64,000 bases of DNA from Puffinus mauretanicus. Its lineage: Eukaryota; Chordata; Aves; Procellariiformes; Procellariidae. The notes beneath the pieces were generated by a model. It saw only the letters and a program-made list of their open reading frames with translations, was not told the origin of the DNA and did no database searches. The stretch's first letter is position 1. Each line of letters starts with the position of its first letter. Positions 35,862-48,093 of this stretch are shown here, piece by piece. The position numbers were made by a program, and so were the translations under genes. The DNA lies in NCBI GenBank assembly GCA_023333565.1, contig JAJKFH010003870.1, forward strand, positions 62,001 through 126,000, read 5' to 3'.

Positions 35862-38295
35862 CTGTCCTAGGTTGTTGCTACCTGTATTACGGTTCCATCC
35901 TCAGCCTCAGGCATGGAGCAGGACTCCGTTTTCCTAAGAATTGTAGAGCAACGACACATATTTGCAAGAAATGATCCAGTTTCTGGCACTGGGACAAGAA
36001 AAAGTCTTGCCCTGATCTCATTTGTCTGAGCTGCTGTTGAAAACTTCCATGAAGTTAATATCACAGCAGATTTAGGAAGCCTTGTTCCAGTGTTTCACTA
36101 CCCTTAATATTGAATTATTTTTCCCTTGGTACCTAACTAAAATGCATTTTGTTGCAATTTGAGATTTTTTTGTCTATCCGCCATTGGACATAGTCATCTT
36201 CAACTTTATTTTTTATATTTTAAGTTCAATTTTTATTCAGCTTTAATATCTATGGTTTTATTTTGTAATCTTCTCTTATTTTAGACTTTGTACTTCTAAT
36301 TCTATCATCCTTAAGTTGTTGGTTAGATTTCTTAAATCTCTTCTGACTTTTGTTCCTCTGTTCAGGGGCTGGGCTGTTTTAAATTTGTCTGCTGCTGTAT
36401 CTGTCTTAAAATGCATTGTCTGAGCCTGGACCCAGGAATGTGGCTGAGGTCTCGCAAGGGCTGAATAAACAGGGCAATTATCTCCCATTTCTTATGTATG
36501 CCACTCCTCTTCCTAAAAATCAAGATTCTGGGTTTTTTGTAACAGCATTACTTTGTTGACTTATGTTTATGTTGTGATTCGCAATGACCCTCAGATTTTC
36601 ATTCCTTGTTTTGCATTTGTGCGTCAGCATTTGCTTCCAAAGTATATTATTTAGTTTGTTAATTAGCTCTTCTGAGTGTACTAAGTTCTTTGGATTCAAA
36701 AGTAGCTCATATTTTCCCGTGTGAAGGTTTTTTTTTCCCCTTTATCCTTGCTCTTTCTTCTGTTGCTATGTGAAAGACAACACGCAGAAAACAAAGAAAC
36801 TGCCAGATATTCAGAAGAAACAGAGAAGCCAAGAACATACAAAATAAACAGGGTGAAAAAAGAGAAAATTATTTTTCTTTTTCAGCGGTGGTAATTTTAA
36901 CTGCATTCTTAGAAATCGCAGGGGAAACAGATATCAAACATACAATGTTAAAGAAATGAAGGGTAAATTGAGAGAGCGCATTTTAAAAAAAAAAGGTAAA
37001 AAACAAGCCACAAGAAGATGGAAGGAACTATTAGATATATTGCTTAGTATTTCTGGGGACGATGTTATCATTTAGCCAGCTAGAAATGGCCATAGCAGCT
37101 TTTGTAAATATGATGGATAGTGGAATAATTCATGGTTGACTTTCATTTTTCAATTCAAATATGTTTGCACATGAATTACCATTTGTCCTGGGTATATTAA
37201 AACATCATCTAACTGGATAAATAGATAGATCAACGCATTCAATGTTAATCATGTCTTCAAATTTTTTTTAACTGGGCATCATGAAGCTGAAGCCTTCTAA
37301 ACATATGCATTTCTCAGTAATTTTGGTTTTTAATTCAGCCAGGAAATGGGGAGTTAAAGTGGATTGCTAATACCATTTTATTGGGAAGGGAAAAATTGGT
37401 GTGGGATGAGCTGATTCAAGTCCAAGTGTTCTGAAATTCACCAAATGGACAGGGGGCCCTCAGTTTGCACCATCTGATACAACACTGTCAGTGTTATTTG
37501 CCAATATAAGCTCTTCAAACGTCCTGTAATGCAAATAAATTCCTTTTACTGGGAAAATTTTAGGAAAGAATAGCTCAGGCTTTCATGCCAAGGTAAATGT
37601 TTCACTTTTATGCTAAATTTGTAATGAGAACATTTGTGCTGCTCATAGGTGCTGCTCTCAAACCGCTGAACTCTCCTCTGAAAATACAAATGTTGTACGG
37701 CCGTCAGGCGGGATGGAGCGCTTGCGTTTCGGGAGCATTTATCTTTCTGAGGTCCAACCAGAAAGGATCCTGCTTTACAGAGCAGAATGCACCCGGCGCC
37801 TCCCCCTGCCCCGGCAGGGGGAAGGCAGGAGATCTTGAGTTTCGGCTTTTACTTACCTAGTCTTGATTCCTTTTTCTCTACCTGCCTGAGGCAGTGGGGT
37901 AAGCCCAAGGATTAGGAAGGTGTAAGAGGATACACAGCGACACGCAAGCATTGGTGGCTGGTGGAGTCCTTCATGGAGTCAAAAGCTTCGCGGAGGCTTT
38001 GCCGGAGCTGGGGTATGGTGCGAAAGGTTTGCCAGTCTTGGGGTGGAGGGGGCAGGAGCCAGCTGCTGGGTATCTAGTACCTTAGTTCCTGTATTTTCAA
38101 CCATTCTTTCCCTTTTTATGCTGGTGGTGGAGGGCTACCAAGCGAAGCTTGTGTTTTGACCCTTAGCTGCCATTGCGATTCACCCTTTTGTTACCCTTCA
38201 TCCTTTCTCTTTGCACCGAGGAAAGAATTTATGGGTGCTCATGGGCTGCAACAGCAAGCATCGAGAAGAGAGGTCATCCAAAGTTTGGAGGGTTG
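35862..38295. other. Non-coding stretch, very A/T-rich in part
   Basis: 36100-37350 is among the most A/T-rich DNA in the window. 37802-37821 is a GC hairpin (separate entry). No gene seen. Confidence 0.5.
37802..37821 (+). other. Perfect GC-rich palindrome
   Basis: ccccctgcc and ggcaggggg form 9-bp arms around cc. The stem is strong for its size. Nothing nearby gives it a role. Confidence 0.6.
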
Positions 38296-38347
38296 CTAAT
38301 TAGCTTTTTTCTTCATGAATTAGTCAAAGCTAATTAGTGTCTGTCTT
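38296..38347. promoter_or_regulatory. TAATTA-rich inverted repeat, homeodomain-type sites
   Basis: ctaattagcttt (38296-38307) and aaagctaattag (38336-38347) are perfect 12-bp inverted arms. A related gaattag lies between them at 38327-38333. TAATTA/TAATTAG is the core motif bound by many homeodomain proteins, so three related cores within 52 bases suggest an enhancer module. Chance is possible in A/T-rich DNA, but a 12-bp perfect inverted pairing is not expected often. Confidence 0.4.
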
Positions 38348-39565
38348 TGCAGAGGTTCTGATGCAAACACAAGAAGAGAGTAGTTAAGTCAGGAATTTTA
38401 AAGCACCCTTGTGTTATTAACAGCGCCAGCAGACGTTAAACCCCCCTCCTTGTCAGTTTTTCGGACTTTCCCATGGTGGGTAAGATTTACCTGCTGCCAG
38501 ACAATGGCTTTGCAATGCTCTGAAGTCAAATAGCACGTCTAAATCACCAGCCAAGCCAGACACGATAGCAATTCCTTCTGTTTACATCTTGGAGGCAACT
38601 TTGCATCTGGAGGAAGGAGTCTGAGGCTCACTGGGGGCTCGCTTTGAACGCTGCCCCCTCTCCCCCTGCCCTTTCGCCTCCTGGGCTGACCCAGCTGTAA
38701 AAGTGTCAGCCTGGCTGGAGATCCACAGGCAGCCAGACATGATGCATAACTCCTCGGGCTCTCCGTTGTGTGCCGGTGGCTGTCGGGCTCAGGGAAGTTT
38801 TTCACTGGATTGCTGATGCAGAAGAGAGGCGTTGCACTCCCGCTTCCAACCCCCATGCTTATTTTGGGGGGACGTGGGCAGAAAACGAATTGATTTGCAG
38901 ACACTCCTGTTCCATAGAGCAAGGCTCTGTTGTTGTTCGTCAATGTAAAAGGAAATGAGGATTTATAGCATTACCTGTTAAATTTACAGGGGAAAAAGGA
39001 TTGCCGGAATTTAAAATTACCCTGTTGGGAATATTTTTCTGTTTTTAATTATAAATTAGTATGCAAATAGTCCAAAGTCACTTTGGCTGCTGTTATAAAC
39101 TGCAGGGCATGGAAAAAGCTCCATACAATAACTTAAGTGATGAAAGCAGCATGTAAAAAATGCTTGGTAACTGCTAAATGAGGAGGAGAAGGGGAAGAGG
39201 GCAGAGGATTGAGCTTGTTCACAACTTGGAGGTCTTACGACACAGCAGATGTCCTCTGTATTTGATTGTCTGGGCCCTTGGGGGAGGCTGCTGCTCAGCA
39301 TGGTCGGCATCAGTTTGCTGTGCCGCCGCTGCTGCTGGTCTCGCCTGGGGAAATGTCATGTGCAGCCGGAGTCCAGGCGTAGTTCACCAGCGAGGACTCC
39401 AGCACCCTTCATCGGGGGCAGTCAGAAATATTTCCATCCTTGCACTGGTTAACCTCCAGGTACCCACCGAGAGACGTGCCATCTGAAGCGGAAAATAACT
39501 CTGTGTTGCTCTGTGAAACAGGGTCGCAGTGTGATCTAATGTACTAAATATTGGTGCCAGAAACT
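38348..39565. other. Non-coding stretch, no gene seen
   Basis: 38590-38720 is a pyrimidine- and GC-rich patch, and 39180-39220 is purine-rich. No repeat ends or coding signature. Confidence 0.5.
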
Positions 39566-39769
39566 CCCTGTGTATCCTTGTGCAGACCTCCGGGTGTGAT
39601 CCCAGATCCCTGTGTATCCTTGTGCAGACCTCCGGGTGTGATCCAGGATCCCTGTGTATCCTTGTGCAGACCTCCGGGTGTGATCCCGGATCCCTGTGTA
39701 TCCCCTTGTGCAGACCTCCGGGTGTGATCCCGGATCCCTGTGTATCCTTGTGCAGACCTCCGGGTGTGT
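39566..39769 (+). repeat. 42-bp minisatellite, about 4.8 units
   Basis: Units start at 39566, 39608, 39650, 39692 and 39736 with ccctgtgtatccttgtgcag. The first three are 42 bp, the fourth is 44 bp with a two-base insertion (tatcccctt), and the last is cut short in gggtgtg. Units 2 to 4 end in variants of ggat, so most junctions hold ggatcc. Unit differences are few, which points to a recent or homogenised array. Because 42 is divisible by three, both strands carry in-frame repetitive open frames; these are artefacts. Confidence 0.96.
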
Positions 39770-39814
39770 TATCACATTTCTGCTGTGAACTGGGCCTGAC
39801 TTGACTGAAATCTC

Positions 39815-39872
39815 CAGAAGTGATCTTGGTTTACCTCAGTGTAGCTGAGATCAGAGTCAGATCTCTATCTGA
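39815..39872 (+). repeat. Possible old amniote repeat fragment
   Basis: gatcttggtttacctcagtg, then tagctgagatcagagtcaga, resembles the dispersed series gatttacaccagtgtaactg then agatcagaatctggccc. It follows the minisatellite closely. The family name is unknown to me. Confidence 0.42.
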
Positions 39873-40900
39873 CCTCTTTGTTTAGCACATGGATATAACA
39901 ACCCTCCCCTTTTCCAGGATTAATTATTGATCACAAAAAGATTTTTTTTACACAGAAAGCATTATATAATTACTATTACTTTTACATACTGTTCTCCTCC
40001 ATCTTGCTCTTGGCTTCTGGACTGTTGCTGTCACAGAAGTTGTCACGTCGGGAAGGTGGCTGTCTACAGCTGTCAGCTGAGAGACACCATTTTAATTACA
40101 TTTTTTTCGTTTCAGATTCAAGTCACAGTTTTAGCCATGCTCAGATTGACTTCTCAGCACGTGAACTTGGAGACGGCTTCTGCTGAGCCCAGTGGGGAGT
40201 CCCATCCCTTCTGTAGAGGTCCCTCTTTGTTTCCCTGCATAAGCGCTGCATAAGGAGCGGGTATTATCCTTTTGATATGCGTGATATTAAAAATTAGCTT
40301 TGAGTCTTCAATACCCGATACTCCTGAAACTTTCTAATGTACTCTTTACTGCCTGGCATTTGTGGTGTTTGAATTGTACCTATCTATAAAAGGTCTTTTT
40401 GTTGGGAACAGCCAATTCTTAATGAGCAAAAAGTTTGGGAATGTTAACCTAAGCACCAGACGATCAGGAATATCAGCCTTTCAAGTTCCTCTGCTGCTCT
40501 GATTGAATATGCATGACAGTCTCTTAGAAACTTCCTTCAGGTTATTTAATTAATTGAATGGTGTGGTTTCATGTTGGACATTTACCAACTGGGAGGAGGA
40601 TTGGATTGGATCTGAAATGTTTGGTGTGCCATGCTTAAAATTTATCACGTATGGGAGCTGATAGTTCAGGCGTATCGGAGTACAGGTGTCAGGAGAAAAG
40701 GCAGTGGTGGGGCTTTCAAGCGCAGCATTTCAACAGTGTACTTGGCTCTGCTAGCTGTGCTGCTCGGTGTACTGTCCGCCAACAGTTGCACTGGTGGCTG
40801 ATGGCTCAGTGACCCTGGGACTGGAGCTTCCCCCTTTCTTTTTCACGTGTTTTGCTCACATATCGGGCTGGAGGTAAAAGGACAGGTGCTGATCTCTGAG
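39873..40900. other. Non-coding stretch, no gene seen
   Basis: A/T-rich unique DNA without recognisable repeat or coding structure. Confidence 0.5.
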
Positions 40901-40989
40901 CCCAGTGTAAATCTGGCGTGGTGTTCCCTTTGAAGTCAGAGGTGTTTCCTCTACATTTGCATCTGTGCAACCTGAGATCCAGATCCGGT
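40901..40989 (+). repeat. Possible old amniote repeat, fuller copy
   Basis: cccagtgtaaatctggcg, then ccctttgaagtcagaggtgt, then ctctacatttgcatctgtgc and aacctgagatccagatccgg follow the remembered series cagtgtaaatctggagtaac, attgaagtcaatggagttac, ggatttacactggtgtaac, gagatcagaatctggccc. All four blocks are present in order over about 90 bases. The internal symmetry (gtgtaaat near one end, its inverse near the other) suggests a palindromic element such as an old MITE. Confidence 0.5.
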
Positions 40990-41569
40990 ACAAGGTGACA
41001 GGAGCTTTTTTTGCCCTTTTTTGTGGTTTTTGTTACTGGAGTGCTGCTACTTAGAGAACATGTTTGGTTTCACTGATACCTAAATCAACACAGATGTTTT
41101 CCTGAACAGAAATTTCCATTATGGGCTGAAGCTAACATGATTTCGTAAGTTAGATATCTCTGAATCATTCTGAGTTTTTCTGTTTACAAGACATTATTGT
41201 AAAATCATAAAAAATCCCCAGCCACCCCTCCAAGGGACTTTAATCCAGCCACTTTGTAATACGCTGCTGAGCTTCACCAACCCTCCTCCTCACCCCCTGC
41301 TTCCCAGATCTTAAAACAAGCTCAAGAGCTCTTGATACCTGTTGAAAAAGTTACTGGTAAGATTTTATGGTAAGGGCTTTTCTTTACATGTGTGCTTTTC
41401 CTCTTTCTGCCCCAATGAGCTCTCACTGCTCAGTCTGCCATGCTGGAAGGGGACAAGCACCTGCCGGAAAACAGAAATTTTGGGACTGGTGCTGTGGATG
41501 GTGAGGTCCGATGAAGAGGCTGCTCTGCTCTGGGCTGGCGTGGCTGCTTTCTGGCCATGCATTTAGAAG
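40990..41569. other. Non-coding stretch, no gene seen
   Basis: Nothing recognisable. Overlapping open frames on both strands at 41342-41566 are without features. Confidence 0.5.
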
Positions 41570-41712
41570 AGCTATTGCTAATAGCTGGTTAAATGGATAA
41601 GATCACTTCGGTAATCTAATCGCAATAGCCTAATCTTACTGAGACCGGTTTGCAATTATAACGAAACACATTTCAATGGAAACACAGTTAAGCTCGTTAA
41701 ACCGCTCAGATG
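41570..41712. promoter_or_regulatory. Possible conserved non-coding block
   Basis: A dense mix of TAAT cores, a gataag GATA-type motif (about 41597), taatctaatcgc repeats and caattataacg, with scattered CpGs kept in A/T-rich sequence. Retained CpGs and motif density suggest constraint. There is no alignment to prove it. Confidence 0.25.
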
Positions 41713-44655
41713 CTTTAGGCTCCTCTTGGCGGCAGCGTGGAAATGGCCAGCGCGTCCCTGCCCCTCGCCCCACTCCTGGCGCATCCCCCTGCGGGTAGGG
41801 GAGCCGCTAAGCCTGGAGAAGAAGCCAACAGCTCGAAAGATTACATGGAAGGGAGAGGATTTGCCGTGATCAAGTGATACGCATGGACCCTGTCAGGAGG
41901 GATGGCTGGCTTGCTTCTCTTAATGCCAGTTTTGACTTTTTTTGTACCAAAGCAGCATTGCTATAGTTTGATCCCGAGTTACTTCCCAAGTGGGGAAGGA
42001 AGACCTGCTGGCTGTCCTCTAATAGAGCGGACGCGGAGCCGCACAGCACCACTCCCTGTTTTAAACAGGGCTCTTGCCCCTGCAGGGACTGTAGAGCTGT
42101 GGGCTCTGCATCCCCTTCCACCACCGGCATCGCTTGCTGGCCGGGATGGTTCACAGCTTGGGCAAAAGGAGCTGATTAATCCCTTCAGCTGCCTAAGTCT
42201 AGACAGGAGCAGAAGCATTTTAGGCATGTTCTGTTTTGTTTTGGTTTGGTTTTTTTTCCTGAGGAGTGTAAGATGAGGCTGCATTCTTTGCTATAAAGTT
42301 ATTGCTGGCTTGCTCTGTCCAAGCAGAGCAGGACGTGAATTCCTTCCTCTCCTTTCGGCTTGCAGCAAGTGCCTGCAGTTAGCTGTGAGAGCCTGGGAGT
42401 CACTTTATAAGGCTTGCGGTTTCATGCCCCTTCAGCCCCACGTGGCTTTCAGAAACATGCACCTGACACCATTTTTCAGATTGTTTTTCTTTTTTTTTTT
42501 TTTAATAGAACTTTTTGCGTATTCCAGAGTTTTGTTCTGTTTTGGTTTTTTTTTTTACCTTTTTGTCGTTGTTTAATGCTTGCATGTCAGACTATAATAG
42601 AGAAGACTTAAGAGCACTTCACATCCGACTTTCCTGAGAAGCAGAGGCTTCTGGGCTGGAACACCATAAACTGACAGGACAGAAGAAAGGAATCTTAGGC
42701 CAAAACCAAGGACCCGGAAATAAATGGCAACGTTCACTGTCCCATTATGGAAGCATATCATGCCCTTTGTTTAGCTGAGACTTCTGAAGGACATTGTCAA
42801 GCTTCAAAATAGATTAGAAGATAAACTGTTGGGAACATCATTACCAAAATATCTAGACAATCCAATGTTTTCAGCTACAAACTACTGGTTTGTATTTCTC
42901 GAGCTAAAGAGGCATCTCCGGGAGGTCCCTGGCAGTGGATCGGTCTCTGCTACTAGAGGACAATGACGCATATAGGCATTCACCATCGGTTTGAATACAG
43001 GCTGCAATATTTGCATCAGACAGCTCTCAAGTGCTGTTTCAGCAGATGCAATGAAGAGGAACAGCAGCCGAGCTGGAGGGAGGCAGGACCAGCAGCGATA
43101 GCTGTAAGGCTCAAGTTCAGCTCCTGAATTTTCCTGGTTTCATCCCCTCCCTGCCACTGTCCCCTTACCGTGGGTCTTGGGTGCATAAGTGGCCTTTGTG
43201 CTTTTGAAATTATCCCTCTTAATCTTTTCCAGTGCAGATCTCCTTATTTAAAGCGCCTTGCATTCTTATTTGAAAGGCAAATAAGGACTAAATAATGGAA
43301 GGCCTTTTTTTAAATTAAAAAAGAAAGAAGCCGGGGCTTGTGTGCATGAAAGAAATCACAATGCAGCCTGCCTTGTGCTGTTTATACAACCTGGGTTTAG
43401 ATCTAAACACTACCCGAGAAGTGTCAGTGACCATAAATGGGGAGGGCTAACGCACAGCTGGTTTATATGGGTAGGTTAAAGCAGAGATCGCTGAAGCGAG
43501 TCTCATAATCCTCGAAGAATTGAATGACTAGCAGCTGCTTAAGGCGTTATTCCTATTCATAATGCCTGTGCAAGTGCACTTGAAGTTGGTTACTCTTTTT
43601 GGAGACACGAGGCAGAAAATGCATAAATAACTGAGCTGGGGAGAAAATCAGGGAGCTTGTTCCCAGTCTCTTGGTCTAAGTTCAAGTCCGATTGCCGCAA
43701 AACCAAGCGAGTTTAAATCTAATTCAGGGAGGGTGCCTGCCCCTTGTGTGAAGCCAGCACTGGGGGCCGCGTGGCAGCACCGCTCAGTAGCTGTCTTCTC
43801 AGAGGTTAGGTCAAATTCGTAGCAGAAATGAGCACCTGGTCTTCCAGAGACTGAATGCACGTTGTTCGGAATACTTTGCAGACTTTAGGATTTTATTCCT
43901 CCCCGGGTAGGAAGAGCTGTTCTCTGGAGGAACTGGAGGCACGGAGTCCCTGCTGGGCCAGCTTCAGGCAGGTCACACTGCTGGCGGGCCCCCGGCTCAG
44001 TGTGCACTCGGCCAGCCCCTTCCCAGGGAAATCTGGGATAGGGAATGGCACTTAGGGAAGGGTCCTGCCTGGCTGGGGAGGAAGTTACTCTCGGGGGGGT
44101 GCAGACATGTCATGGAGCGGGCAGAGCGTCTCTGCCTGCTAGTGCTGTTGCGGCATTCCTGCTGTTCTCCCTTTCGCTGCAGAAAGGTCAATGCTTTTTT
44201 TTAAATTGTCTTTTCTTTAGTGTTTTTTTTAAAAAGCATTAAATACGAGAAGGAGAAAAGCAAATTTATGTGAACCCTAGGTTAAAAATAAAGGTGAATG
44301 GGATATTTAAGGTCACATTGTACCATAAACAGCACAGAAGTAGTTTGAAATTGCACTGGTTCTGTAAGTGTGGAAATGCACGTTTTTGTGCATGTATGTG
44401 GATATTTTCTCCCATGGATTTGTGCATGTCTTTCTTGTGCAGTGTTGGTAGTGTTCATATTGCAGAGAACATCCTATAAATGTCTTTAATCAACCTGTTT
44501 TTTTCCCTGTAATAAAAAAAATATTTGCATTAGCTTTCCTTACGTCTAGGTTTCTAACAGAGAAACTGCGCTGAACACAATTTGGCCAAATTAAAAAATA
44601 AGCTTTGCTTAAGAATGAGGAACTGATGGAAGGCTCAACTCTTTTCTTGCTGGGG
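41713..44655. other. Non-coding stretch with GC and T-rich patches
   Basis: 41730-41820 is GC-rich, and 42480-42560 is a T-rich low-complexity segment. 43480-43600 has conserved-looking A/T sequence. No gene seen. Confidence 0.5.
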
Positions 44656-44743
44656 GTGATGTAAATCATGAGTAAGTTTATTGGAGTTGATTAAATTATG
44701 GTGGCGTAAGGAAACAGTGTATAATGAGATGTGAGTCAGGCCC
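44656..44743 (+). repeat. Possible old amniote repeat, clear copy
   Basis: gatgtaaatcatgagtaag, ttattggagttgatt, ggtggcgtaaggaaacagtg and gagatgtgagtcaggccc follow the same four-block series as at 40901: gtgtaaat, agtaac, attggagtcaatgg, gtgtaa, gagatcagaatcaggccc. The final block is especially close. The fragment ends where similarity to the remembered motif stops. Confidence 0.5.
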
Positions 44744-46599
44744 AAAAAGTCCCATGCAGAGATGCCAAATGGCAGCAAGGGATCATCAGAAAATCCTACA
44801 GAGCAACCTGAAAGTTAATTATTAGGGACATTTTCTCTTCTGGAGCAAAGTCTGTTGTTTATTGAAGCAGGTTATGAACCTGCACAAATCCTGCCATGCT
44901 TATTTGGCCAAGATCACACCACACCGTGGAAGAAGTGTTTTTTCTTTCTCCCATTTATTAGTCTTATGTGCTATCCTGTTTTATGCTTGTGTTTCCCGTG
45001 TGTTTTCCCATCTGGCAGCGTGCACTCTGTGTATCTTCTCGAATAAGGAAGAGAGTGGAAAAGGAAGGTTTTCCCTGGGGATATGGGGGGCAAAAGGAAC
45101 ATCCCCCGAGTCCTTTCTGCTTGCGAGTAGATAAATAGTTTAGTCCATAAGCACCTTCACCGAGCATCTTCAGAGAACGTAGCGTATTTGTGCTGCTGCG
45201 TAAGGAAAAGGCTCCCTTGGCTCACATCTTTACGTCAGTTCCTACCAAGAGGAGCAGAAGAGAGTGATACCATCTTATCTGACTTCAGCAATAGCTTCAG
45301 CCATCAGCCGGAGGAGGATTTCCCGTTACAGATGGGGGGATGTTTCAGTTGAACCTCCTTGGTGCTATTTCTAATCCTAAAATAATTAAAAAGCAAAATT
45401 ATACCCCAGAGAGACATTCTGGTATGTTCTTCATAAATTCACACTTCCTCATGAGTAAGAAATCATTGTGGTTAAAATTGATAGGAGGAAACTGTTACAA
45501 GGACTGCAGGATGCTCCCGTGGTCGAGGTTGTAGGTGTCCTTCAGCTTGTGTGTGAGTAATACTAGAAGAGTGGGAAGGACAAAGAAAAGATCATTAAGG
45601 GCCAATGCTACCCCAAGAAGGAAATAGTAAAATTTGGAGGAGAATCAGACGTGACTGCTGTACACGAGAGCCTATTTCAGGGCTTCCTGCAGAAGACTGA
45701 GCGTTCAGGGGTCGGTGGGTTCAGGAAGGGTCACTCTCAGCAGAATAAATGTGTGTTGCTCTGAGGCTGGAAGCTCTGGTTGCAAGAGCATTGCCATGGA
45801 AATGTTTTGGAACAGGGGAAATAAAAAGTTTCTGCAGGGGGACAATGAACCAGTCCAGGATATCTCACCAGCTAGTGTGTCTGGAAGGCTAAGGGGGTTT
45901 GGGTGAGGATGTACACCCTGGAGGGAAGGGAGTACCGTGGTGCTGAGACTCAGACTCAAAGTACAGAGAAAAACTGATAGGGAAGGTGATGCCTGACAGA
46001 CCAGACCCCCAAAAAGGGGTGAAACAGAGATGCATAGACCATGGGAGACTGCTGGCGTGAGCTGCCCTCTCCGGTATGCATTGAGAAGATGTTACTCTGC
46101 CCCATTTGCTCCCTTTCTCCATGTTTGATGGTCAAAGAAGCATGTGCCGTTTCCTCCCCACAGCTTCTCTAGGGAATGGGAAGTTTGGGAGTTTTCTTCT
46201 TGGCGCGATGGCTGACATCCTTTGCGGTCCAGAAGGACCTCCGTGGACCGTGTGAGCAGCTCTGCGCTCCAGCCAGATGCAATACTGCACGTGGGGCTGT
46301 GGCCCGAGGGAGAGTGGGCGTCAGCCGAGTCCTTCGGCACGAGGGGGCAGGAAGCCGAGTCACCGGGCAAGCCTACCCTTCAGCTTTTTAGTGCTAAAAA
46401 GTGGGGAGAAGGCTCTCACAAGCACGACGGTTGTACTCCCTGTGTCTGTACCGTTGAAACCAGGCTGGAGGAGAGCTGTGAATTACTTCTGTGTTAGGGG
46501 AGGATGGATAAAATGGGCTGTCGTAGGCAGTGGGTGAGACCAGCCCCGCCTGCACACACAGCTCTCTGGCAAGCCCTGCCTGAGGGGTGAGGAGGAGCT
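44744..46599. other. Non-coding stretch, no gene seen
   Basis: GC rises towards 46200-46600, where many overlapping open frames appear on both strands. None shows a domain. No repeat ends. Confidence 0.5.
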
Positions 46600-46626
46600 G
46601 GGGGGACATTGGGGCTGGGGCTGGGG
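46600..46626 (+). other. G-quadruplex candidate
   Basis: Four G-runs of at least four (46600-46605, 46611-46614, 46617-46620, 46623-46626) are separated by acatt, ct and ct. The short loops meet the usual quadruplex pattern. A further ggg follows at about 46635. Confidence 0.7.
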
Positions 46627-48093
46627 CAGGAGCTGGGCTATCGGGTACCCTGTCTTGTGCCAGGTTTACTGCTTGTGCTGGAAGGTAATACAGCTTTACA
46701 GAAAAAATGTAATAGAGGGAAGAGGCACAGTTTTCTTCTGGTTAAAAAAATTATTAATACCTAAAAAAAAAAAGTAAAGGTTTTATGAAATCCTTGCTTT
46801 GAAGAAAATACAAAATCTTTTTATTGTGTGAACACAATTACCAAGAAAAGCACTCACAAGGCCTGTAGCAACCAACCTCTGCGTGGCGCTGGGTGTAGTG
46901 TCCTTAGAGCTTGCTCTGGAGGAGACCAGCATTTTTCAGAGGGGGTAGGAAGGTTGCCGTCTGAGTTAGATTGAATGTTTTTCAAGTAAAAAAAAGTCAC
47001 ACAATTCCCATGAACTTCTAAACTAGCTGTTCATAGTTTTGGCATTACTTCTTTAGGAGCAATCTGAGCCATCTCTGGCTGTGGATACTGTAGTCATCAC
47101 AGAGTGACTTCAGAAATGTGAGTCAGATCATGACACCGGCTTCCTGCTTGCTGAGTAATCAGTCTGTATCCAACTTGTGGTATGTGCTGCTTTCCTAGCA
47201 CACCCCGGCCCGTTCTCACTTCGCCGCGTGTTATATACGGGTTTTTTTCTTCAGTTTTTTGTTGTATTTATTTATGGGTTGGTTTGTTGACTGGTTGGCT
47301 CAGAGCAAACGCTGCATAGCACACCGATGCATGCTGCATCCCGAGGTGGATTATTTCATTAATTTTTTTTTTTCCCAACTATTACTATTAGTGTTCATGA
47401 GTGCCTTGCAGGGGAAGGGTTTGAGAAGCCTCTGCTTTGTGCTCCGGTGCCTGGCGGTGCGCCAGGCTATCTGCTCGCTCAGGCTTTACACAGGCAGGCA
47501 GCGCTGCAAACCGAGGAGGGGTACGGGGCGGGGGGGAAGCATGGTGGTCAGAATCAATAAATCAGGGAGATTCAGGGAGATGCCATTCGAATTGACTGCC
47601 CGCCAGTTGAACGCAATACATCATGCATCTAGGCTGAGGCTGACGTTTTAATGGTTTGATTAGTTTAGGAAGAATACTTTTATTGTGTGTCTTTGTAGTA
47701 CTGTGTGAAGTTGTTACGCTGGGATGAGCTTATATTGCCTTCCTGTACACAGTGCAGTCTTCGCTGTCTATCCAGAATCCTACCAGTAAGCTGGTGGAAT
47801 CCTCTTAAGTAAGGAGCTGTTAAATTAATAAAGCTGTTAATCACATGAAAAAAAAAAAAAGAGAGAGAGAGAGGAGAAGAAAATCTTATGTAGAAATGCC
47901 AAATCATAGCTTGAAGGTTTCCAATTGGGATGGTCCTGCAGGGCCGGGTGGAACGGCTCCTCTGTTACAGAGCTGCTTTTCATATGGTGATTTTTATACA
48001 TCCTCATTTTCTTAGATATTCTCCGTGTCAGAGTTTGAGCCTTGCTCCTAATCAAACATAACACTTAGATCGCACTGTGCTTCTTAAATGTTA
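46627..48093. other. Non-coding stretch, with simple repeats
   Basis: Includes a perfect 10-bp tandem pair (tcagggagat at 47562-47571 and 47572-47581) and an A13 run followed by a GA run (47848-47873). The region 47530-47650 has motif-rich sequence with atcaataaatc and atgcatc. No gene seen. Confidence 0.5.
47848..47873 (+). repeat. Poly-A plus (GA)n simple repeat
   Basis: A run of 13 A is followed by about six and a half ga units. Such a composite can arise from an A-rich retroposon tail, but no retroposon is recognisable upstream. Confidence 0.85.

Noticed and set aside
39536..39804. Repetitive open frames on both strands over the minisatellite
   Set aside because: Produced by a 42-bp unit divisible by three; not a repeat protein gene.
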